A stretch of DNA of 43,813 bases, taken from NCBI GenBank assembly GCA_028278085.1, contig JANQFB010000381.1:1-43813 (forward strand). Direction: 5' to 3'. The notes below the pieces were generated by a model. That model made no database searches and was not told the DNA's origin. It saw only the letters and a list, made by a program, of their open reading frames with translations. This DNA is from Chitinophagales bacterium. Its GTDB lineage: Bacteria; Bacteroidota; Bacteroidia; Chitinophagales; JANQFB01. A program made the translations under genes and the position numbers. This document shows positions 37,835-43,813 of the stretch, piece by piece (the first letter of the stretch is position 1; every line of letters begins with the position of its first letter).

Positions 37835-39237
37835 ACGCAGAAGATTATATCAAATTACCACCTCATAATAAAACCCTGGAAGAAGCAGTACTTGGGGCTA
37901 TCCTAATAGAAGAACAGGCGCTCCTGGATGTAATCAATATCCTGACCGCTGACTGTTTTTACGATCCTAACCATTTTAAAATTTATGACCAAGGCATATT
38001 ACCGCTTTTCAAAGCACATCGGAAAATTGACATTCTTACCGTTACAGAAATGCTGAAAAGCCGGAACCTACTTGATGACAATCTATCTGCTTATTTCATA
38101 ACCTGTTTAACTGAAAAAGTTGCCAGCGCCGCTAATATCCAGACACATGTTTTTATACTGAAAGAATACGCCATTAAAAGGGGACTGATATTAGCTTGCT
38201 CCAAAACTTTGAAAGCAGCTTACCAGGATCATACAGACGCTTTATCCCTTTTAGAAAGTACGGGAAGAGATCTCGATCAGATCGGTATACACCTTACCGG
38301 CAATTCTCATTCAACAATCTACCAGATACTTTCCGAAAGCATGAAAGAAATAGAGCTGGCCAGCCGGATGGAACGGGAGATAACCGGAGTGCCATCCGGT
38401 TTCTACGAACTGGACCGGTTAACAGCAGGCTGGCAAAAATCCGATCTTATCATTATTGCTTCCAGACCCGGGATGGGTAAAACTACATTGGCTTTTAATC
38501 TTGCCGAGAATGCAGCCATTCAATTCGAAAAGCCTGGGATAATCTTTAGTCTCGAAATGGCCAGTATGCAATTGGGAAACAAGGCGATTGCTTCCCAAAC
38601 GGGTATTGATCTGAATAAGTTAAGGACGGGAAACTTATCAACAGATGATTGGAAAATACTCAATACCGGTATTACTCCATTAACCACGGCACCGATCTTC
38701 ATCGATGATCAACCGGCTATCCATGTCTATGAGCTAAGGGCTAAACTCCGCAGGCTGAAAGCACAGTATCCGGATCTGGCCTGGGTCATTATCGACTATC
38801 TCCAGCTCATGACAGGCACCGACCCGGATAATAAGCAGCAGACCCGGGAACAGCAGATCAGTTACATCTCCCGGAGTCTGAAAACCATTGCTAAGGAGCT
38901 GGACTTACCCCTTATTGCACTTAGTCAATTATCCCGGTCAGTGGAAACCCGTGGGGGTGATAAAAAGCCACAGCTCTCCGATCTTAGAGAAAGCGGCGCC
39001 ATAGAAGCCGATGCTGATGTGGTGATTTTCATCTACCGGCCGGAATACTATGGTATTTTCGAAGATGCGGAAGGGAATGATATCCGGGGGCAGGCACTAA
39101 TTACCATTGCCAAGCACCGTAACGGCCCATTGGATGAAATTAAACTGGGGTTCCTGCCCAAATGCTCCAGGTTTGTCTCCTTGGAAGAGTTTTACAAAAT
39201 TCAACAATCAAAGGATCTTCCGATAGCACCATTTTAA
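37828..39237 (+). CDS. dnaB: Replicative DNA helicase (DnaB family)
   Basis: N-terminal PPHNKTLEEAVLGAILIEEQALLDVI; Walker A IIASRPGMGKTTLAFNLAENAA; SLEMASMQLGNK; WVIIDYLQLM; SQLSRSVETRGGDKKPQLSDLRESGAIEADADVVIFIYRPEYY. Confidence 0.95.
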   Translation: MVDAEDYIKLPPHNKTLEEAVLGAILIEEQALLDVINILTADCFYDPNHFKIYDQGILPLFKAHRKIDILTVTEMLKSRNLLDDNLSAYFITCLTEKVASAANIQTHVFILKEYAIKRGLILACSKTLKAAYQDHTDALSLLESTGRDLDQIGIHLTGNSHSTIYQILSESMKEIELASRMEREITGVPSGFYELDRLTAGWQKSDLIIIASRPGMGKTTLAFNLAENAAIQFEKPGIIFSLEMASMQLGNKAIASQTGIDLNKLRTGNLSTDDWKILNTGITPLTTAPIFIDDQPAIHVYELRAKLRRLKAQYPDLAWVIIDYLQLMTGTDPDNKQQTREQQISYISRSLKTIAKELDLPLIALSQLSRSVETRGGDKKPQLSDLRESGAIEADADVVIFIYRPEYYGIFEDAEGNDIRGQALITIAKHRNGPLDEIKLGFLPKCSRFVSLEEFYKIQQSKDLPIAPF

Positions 39238-39722
39238 GTTTCGTCAGGTAATGGATTTGACAGCGGATCGATATAGGCCTCCAAACAACTAAAATGGCCC
39301 TTTTGGAAATCCTTGATCAAGGAGGAAAGGCCCTTAAAACGGTAATTAGCTACGCCTGGGCAGAAACCCACGACCTGCCCCCAACCATCCGGATCTCTAG
39401 TGTCAAATGTTGAATAATTACCGCTACCGAATAGAATATGAGCTTCCTGGTTATTGATGGCATAACAAATGCCGGCATCCTTGGCCTTTAATGGGGGTAA
39501 ATCTGTTAGCAATCGGACGACCGTACCAACTTCAAAGGTTTTAATAATGTTGTAGCCAGGTGGTCTTTTATCCGGGCTATCGAGCATATCATCATAAATC
39601 TTATAAAGGTCGATCAGTGCCAGTTTCGAGTGAGCTTTGCTAAGGTCTTTATATAGCTGCAGGGCAAACCGGTCCCGGAGTTTGTTGTAGTGGTATTTGT
39701 CTTTGGGGGCTTGCTCGATCAT
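39234..39722 (-). CDS. Hypothetical protein
   Basis: 162-aa ORF convergent with the helicase, stop codons overlapping. Confidence 0.6.
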   Translation of the reverse strand: MIEQAPKDKYHYNKLRDRFALQLYKDLSKAHSKLALIDLYKIYDDMLDSPDKRPPGYNIIKTFEVGTVVRLLTDLPPLKAKDAGICYAINNQEAHILFGSGNYSTFDTRDPDGWGQVVGFCPGVANYRFKGLSSLIKDFQKGHFSCLEAYIDPLSNPLPDET

Positions 39723-39765
39723 CTATTAGTGATTCCTATAGGTCAAAAATAAGTTTAGATATGGA

Positions 39766-41295
39766 TTATGATGCGGGTTGTTTTTTCAATATTTCCAGCA
39801 CCATTTTCCATAAAGTTTCATAGGGTATGATTTCTGCATCTACAGGACTTCCCTCATACTTAAAATGGCCTTTACTTAATTGAATTACATATTTAGAAGC
39901 CTTTTCTTTTGTTGAATGGTAATCAAACGTTTGTTTTTCCATTATCATTAATAGTTTTATGAATACCTTGTTACGGTGATCTTCTTCACGCTTTAAATGC
40001 CTACTACGATATGTCTTTAAAGAGTCCATTCGATCAATAATTCCACCAAATTCCTGGCGAATAAGCATAAATAGAATTTGAATGACCAGGATCGCAACAT
40101 TGTATCCTCTTTTATCTTTTGTAAAAATTGGCACATTTTTCAGGAAATCAGATGCTTTGAAACGCTTTATTCGTAAGCCCTTTAATTCATCCGCTTTCAG
40201 TTTGTTCGTATCAATTAGAAAATTCATGTAGGCCTCATAAATTCGCCAAATCTCCTTTTTGCTGGCAGGGAAGTAGTCAAATTTAGGATAATCCAATACC
40301 TCAATAATTATTTTTAATGCTTGTGTATATTTTTTTGTGCGAATAGACAATAGAAAGTAGAATTCAAAAAATACAAACCGATTTAATTTTGACTTGTCAT
40401 GTAACTCTAAAGCTAGCAAAGCCGCTTGTTCTCCTTTATGAAAATCATTCAAATGTAAATTGCAATCAAGTTTTAAGGTGCAAATCTTTGCAATCACGTC
40501 ATTTTCTTTAAACACCGAATATTCATCAAGATATGTTTCAAACCTCTGAATTACTTGCAGTGCTTTCCGGTAATCATTTTTTAGCTCATGCATTAGTGCC
40601 CAAATTCTATGGAATGAATATTGAAATGATAAAGACTTACAAGATTTTGCCATTGGCTTTAGATCTTCAATATATTTTGATGCTAATAGAAATAGTTCAT
40701 TTTTGGATGCAACCGATTGGGAATAATGTATGATGATGTCCTGGTAATAATCCTCTGCAAGTGTTTCGCATTTCAATAAGTTTAATTGATGGCTGATTAT
40801 ATTCCTGTATTTTCTATGGTTCTTTAAATTGCCGATGAACGAAGAATGATCCTTTAAAATATGTGCACACCCTATTACAATTTCGGTTAACAAATACTGC
40901 TCTGCCTTTTTAATCGTTTTTTCGGCTAATTCAACTGCTGATAGTCTTGCACTATGAGCAGCAAGAATTCTACATAGAGCAAGGTTTTTATAGCAGGTAT
41001 AAAATGCCTGCTTATAGTCTGAATATGATGGGCTATTGACATCAAGGTAAAAAAAGTTATTGTACAGGCGCTTTTTAAAATTGTTTTTGAGTGTTGCATA
41101 TCTTGAATCTGATGGAGGAGCATTATATAAAGCTTCTGCAGCAACAGCATCTGTTTTGAATTTTCCACTAATAATTCCATCATAAAGTTGAGATAACTTG
41201 TGTGCCTTATTATTTAGGACAGTTTTATTAATAACCTCGATCTTCTTTGCTCTTTTCTGCGTGATAATTTCAGACATTTCTATCAACTTTTTCAT
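39766..41295 (-). CDS. Helical-repeat (TPR-like) protein of unknown function, copy B
   Basis: 509-aa ORF, paralogue of 10504-12042. Confidence 0.85.
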   Translation of the reverse strand: MKKLIEMSEIITQKRAKKIEVINKTVLNNKAHKLSQLYDGIISGKFKTDAVAAEALYNAPPSDSRYATLKNNFKKRLYNNFFYLDVNSPSYSDYKQAFYTCYKNLALCRILAAHSARLSAVELAEKTIKKAEQYLLTEIVIGCAHILKDHSSFIGNLKNHRKYRNIISHQLNLLKCETLAEDYYQDIIIHYSQSVASKNELFLLASKYIEDLKPMAKSCKSLSFQYSFHRIWALMHELKNDYRKALQVIQRFETYLDEYSVFKENDVIAKICTLKLDCNLHLNDFHKGEQAALLALELHDKSKLNRFVFFEFYFLLSIRTKKYTQALKIIIEVLDYPKFDYFPASKKEIWRIYEAYMNFLIDTNKLKADELKGLRIKRFKASDFLKNVPIFTKDKRGYNVAILVIQILFMLIRQEFGGIIDRMDSLKTYRSRHLKREEDHRNKVFIKLLMIMEKQTFDYHSTKEKASKYVIQLSKGHFKYEGSPVDAEIIPYETLWKMVLEILKKQPAS

Positions 41296-41443
41296 AGATT
41301 CTTAGCGTTTAAATACTATAAAAAGGGTAAAATTACTAAATGTTTACAAAATTCATAGTGATATTTTACCTGAATTTTATAATATAAATGATACTCCTTT
41401 TTTGATAAATCAATTCTACTTTGCAAATAAGAAATGAAACCTA

Positions 41444-41707
41444 ATGAATTTCGTAATAGAGTGTCTTCTAATGTTAGGGCTCATTACAAGCCCAAATAAT
41501 GTTGACCTGTCTAAATTCACCAACAAACAGGTAAAAGCATTTAAACACTTTCATCATACAATAACCCAACTAGAAGAACGAAATAAAAATTTTGAATTTG
41601 AGATTGAAAAAATCTTAATTGATTCTTCCAAGAAGAAAGTTAAGGTTTGGATTGTCTATGATGGAGGAAAAAAACGGATTGTAATTTTTGATGAGCTGGA
41701 GGTTTAA
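41444..41707 (+). CDS. Small hypothetical protein
   Basis: 87-aa ORF divergent from copy B, preceded by a purine-rich GAAATGAAA segment. Confidence 0.45.
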   Translation: MNFVIECLLMLGLITSPNNVDLSKFTNKQVKAFKHFHHTITQLEERNKNFEFEIEKILIDSSKKKVKVWIVYDGGKKRIVIFDELEV

Positions 41708-41714
41708 AAGATTC

Positions 41715-41809
41715 CCCCTGAAACGGATTGTCTGGTTTTCTTCTTATTCTAGTTTGCAAACCTAAGAAATTAAGGAAAACTCCCTATCTATCTGTTTCAG
41801 GGGCTTTTT
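41715..41809 (+). terminator. Nested long-stem structure with terminator-like 3' end (possible ncRNA)
   Basis: CCCCTGAAACGGAT (41715-41728) pairs with ATCTGTTTCAGGGG (41790-41803), followed by CTTTTTC; internal GGTTTTC/GAAAAC pairing and GTTTGCAAAC palindrome. Confidence 0.6.
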
Positions 41810-42330
41810 CTCGTATTCGTATTCGGGTTTTATTTACTAGACATTTTTTGTCAATTGTTATTCAATAAATAAGTAATGAATTGACTTATTGTCAAATTTT
41901 TACATATAACAAACCCTTCTTTAAGCTGTCAATTTACTTTTCTTTTTTCCTTTCGCTATTAAAATTTTCTTTTTATACTTGTTGCCGCAAACAAGAATAA
42001 GAAGAATCAAATTGATTCCTCTTTTATTTTAATGGCAGTGCCAGTATACTTATAGTGTGTATCGGCAAACTCTATTAGCTCCAATTCTGGAAGCATAAGA
42101 GTATTTAATCAAGGAATTCTCGATTGGAGTCGCTTCATTCCTGATATGGCCTAGTGGCCTGTTCTACCCTACCCGCATTTTCGGGGTGATTTTATTGTGG
42201 TAAACGGCTTTTGCACTAGACGCTTTGTCTTTTGACAAGGATTGTACTAGTATGTATTGGTTGATGAATTCGCAAAAATGCGAAACCACACCAACTGGCA
42301 TTAGTACGTCTTTGCGCAGTCGAAAAACAT

Positions 42331-42792
42331 TTGAAAGATATGATTAAACAATCATTGGTATCTAAAGACCTGTTAAATGGGAAAGGTGTTATGACCCCTA
42401 AATTTATTGATCCTAGTAAATCAGTTTGCCCATTCGATCTGTCGAAAGAATTGAACATGTTGGGCATTAAATTGAAAACATTCTTTTATTACCTGCATTT
42501 TCACGATACGGGTAAACGATTCCTATACCGTAATAAAACAGCCTTCAAAACATTCCAATTCAACCTGGACCGTGAGGCCTCATGCGAACTGATCCCAGCT
42601 CCTTTGAGCGGAGAGCTCGGTAAGCACCTGCCGGAGGAGTGCAGGACCTTGTGGCGTTTTTTGGCTAATGGCAAAAAGTATAAACAATGGTGTTGCCAAT
42701 ACGTGCATCAGGGAAATGAAATTCTGGCTAATGGAAAAACAGAAGTAGAAGCCAGGGCAAAGCTATTGATACAGCTAAAACAAAAGGAATAA
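42331..42792 (+). CDS. Small protein of unknown function, copy B (paralogue of 12180-12611)
   Basis: Shared KTFFYYLxFxxTGKRFLYRNKTAxKTxxxNL...CELIPAPLS core. Confidence 0.8.
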   Translation: MKDMIKQSLVSKDLLNGKGVMTPKFIDPSKSVCPFDLSKELNMLGIKLKTFFYYLHFHDTGKRFLYRNKTAFKTFQFNLDREASCELIPAPLSGELGKHLPEECRTLWRFLANGKKYKQWCCQYVHQGNEILANGKTEVEARAKLLIQLKQKE

Positions 42793-42859
42793 ACTTCAAC
42801 TACTTAACATACAATACGCATATGAATACAGCAGAAACCCTTTTAAAAAATAAATAGCC

Positions 42860-43192
42860 ATGAATTTACAAGCCAAAACACTTTATCGCTTCAAAAAAGC
42901 ATTGAAGCAAGCAATCGTAGAGAAAGACATCATCTTCCATCATATCTCCATCGATGGAAATGCCGTTGATTTCACCGCCAGGATCAAAGACCAGGAAATC
43001 TTTATTCAGATACCTGGAAAGCGGATCTATGGAAAAAAACGGCTCGACCTGAAATTACCATCGCTTCAAAAGACCCAACGTTCTCTCGATGAATATATCA
43101 GCCATAATATCAGGCAAAAGGAAAAATTAACCATCGCCCGATCATTTCTGTTACCGGTCGCTTCTCCAAATGTTGGTCTGAATGGTTTGTAA
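42860..43192 (+). CDS. Hypothetical protein
   Basis: 110-aa ORF followed by a strong terminator. Confidence 0.55.
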   Translation: MNLQAKTLYRFKKALKQAIVEKDIIFHHISIDGNAVDFTARIKDQEIFIQIPGKRIYGKKRLDLKLPSLQKTQRSLDEYISHNIRQKEKLTIARSFLLPVASPNVGLNGL

Positions 43193-43205
43193 CTGCTCAG
43201 GCCAA

Positions 43206-43243
43206 AAAAACCTTCAAGGCATTGAGCCGCCTTGAAGGTTTTC
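43206..43243 (+). terminator. Rho-independent (possibly bidirectional) terminator
   Basis: AAACCTTCAAGGC-attgagcc-GCCTTGAAGGTTTT, long perfect stem flanked by A- and T-runs. Confidence 0.8.
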
Positions 43244-43436
43244 TATTGTCGCTCTGCTACATGGTGGAAGCAGGTGAGCGCTTAAAATTATAATCAAAAA
43301 AAAATTTATCCAAATAATACTCGTTTAATATTAATTACATTTACAAAATATATCATAACAGTTCTCAATTATCAATAATCAAATGGAATATTTTGGATTA
43401 ACTCAAAAGTTTTAGGCAAGAAAAAAATTGGAATTT

Positions 43437-43813
43437 ATGCAAATGACTAATCAAGTTTCTAAAGGCAGCTTACGAAGGTTAATGCTGTCATTCACCCTAC
43501 TCCTATTGTTCATGGGAACATTATCCGCTCAACAGGTTGATCCCTTTTCCGGCGACCTTCATTATAGCATTCCTTTATTGGAAATACCCTCACTTCATGG
43601 AGCTTCCATTCCCATTAACGCCAATTATTCGAGCGGGATAACGATGGAACGTTCGGCGTCGGATATAGGGCTGGGATGGAACCTGGCTGCCGGAGGGGAG
43701 GTATTCAGAAGTGTTAACAATTTTCCGGATGACTGGAAAGGAATTCGCACGGCTAACGAACAAGAGAAGGCCTTTAAAGATCATTACGGTACCCTGTATT
43801 TTAATGCCAAAGC
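43437..43813 (+). CDS. N-terminus of an SpvB/RHS-like exported protein, truncated by window edge
   Basis: Manual translation: M(QM)TNQVSKGSLRRLMLSFTLLLLFMGTLSAQQVDPFSGDLHYSIPLLEIPSLHGASIPINANYSSGITMERSASDIGLGWNLAAGGEVFRSVNNFPDDWKGIRTANEQEKAFKDHYGTLYFNAK; homologous to the N-terminus of 22426-27357; missing from ORF track because no stop lies in the window. Confidence 0.85.
   Translation, partial: MQMTNQVSKGSLRRLMLSFTLLLLFMGTLSAQQVDPFSGDLHYSIPLLEIPSLHGASIPINANYSSGITMERSASDIGLGWNLAAGGEVFRSVNNFPDDWKGIRTANEQEKAFKDHYGTLYFNAK

Larger units (their letters stand above)
33125..43813. mobile_element. MGE2: second integrative, phage- or satellite-like element (right end outside window)
   Basis: Tyrosine integrase, divergent XRE repressor, HTH proteins, replication initiator-like protein, DnaB-like helicase, then the cargo module shared with MGE1. 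No right att visible. Confidence 0.55.

Noticed and set aside
33136-43813. MGE2 integrated in the 3' end of the same tRNA-Asp as MGE1.
   Set aside because: MGE2 lies on the 5' side of the tRNA, and no copy of the tRNA 3' end is present in 33027-43813, so the standard 3'-end integration geometry does not fit.

Overview
Bacteroidota-type chromosomal window (T9SS sorting tails, Bacteroidota-style tyrosine recombinases, two-part Sec-exported SpvB/RHS proteins). The left 5.7 kb looks like host chromosome: a GT2 glycosyltransferase truncated at the window edge, a sulfotransferase, a large FG-GAP/HYR T9SS protein, and an unlisted antisense remnant of a T9SS tail. An integrative element of about 27.1 kb (MGE1, ~5880-33026) then sits in the 3' end of a tRNA-Asp(GTC) gene. 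It is bounded by a 23-bp direct repeat (5880-5902 / 33004-33026), has its integrase next to the distal att copy, and has near-identical putative integrase arm sites at both ends (6001-6023 / 32939-32961). MGE1 carries a compact 3-gene operon of unknown function, a helical-repeat protein diverging from a small protein, an SpvB-like + RHS polymorphic toxin with a candidate immunity gene, and a right-end module (AAA ATPase, HTH, RteC-like). A second, phage- or satellite-like element (MGE2) starts just upstream of the tRNA-Asp and runs off the right edge. It has an integrase with an apparent internal HTH domain, a divergent repressor, a replication initiator-like protein and a DnaB-like helicase. 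It also has a second copy of the helical-repeat + small-protein pair, followed by the start of a second SpvB/RHS-like protein that is absent from the ORF track. The most interesting candidate for an undescribed system is this recurring module: large helical protein / divergent small protein / SpvB-RHS. The 7672-10220 operon is the next candidate. No relaxase, T4SS, CRISPR array or rRNA was seen. All homology calls were made by eye from sequence motifs; no searches were run.
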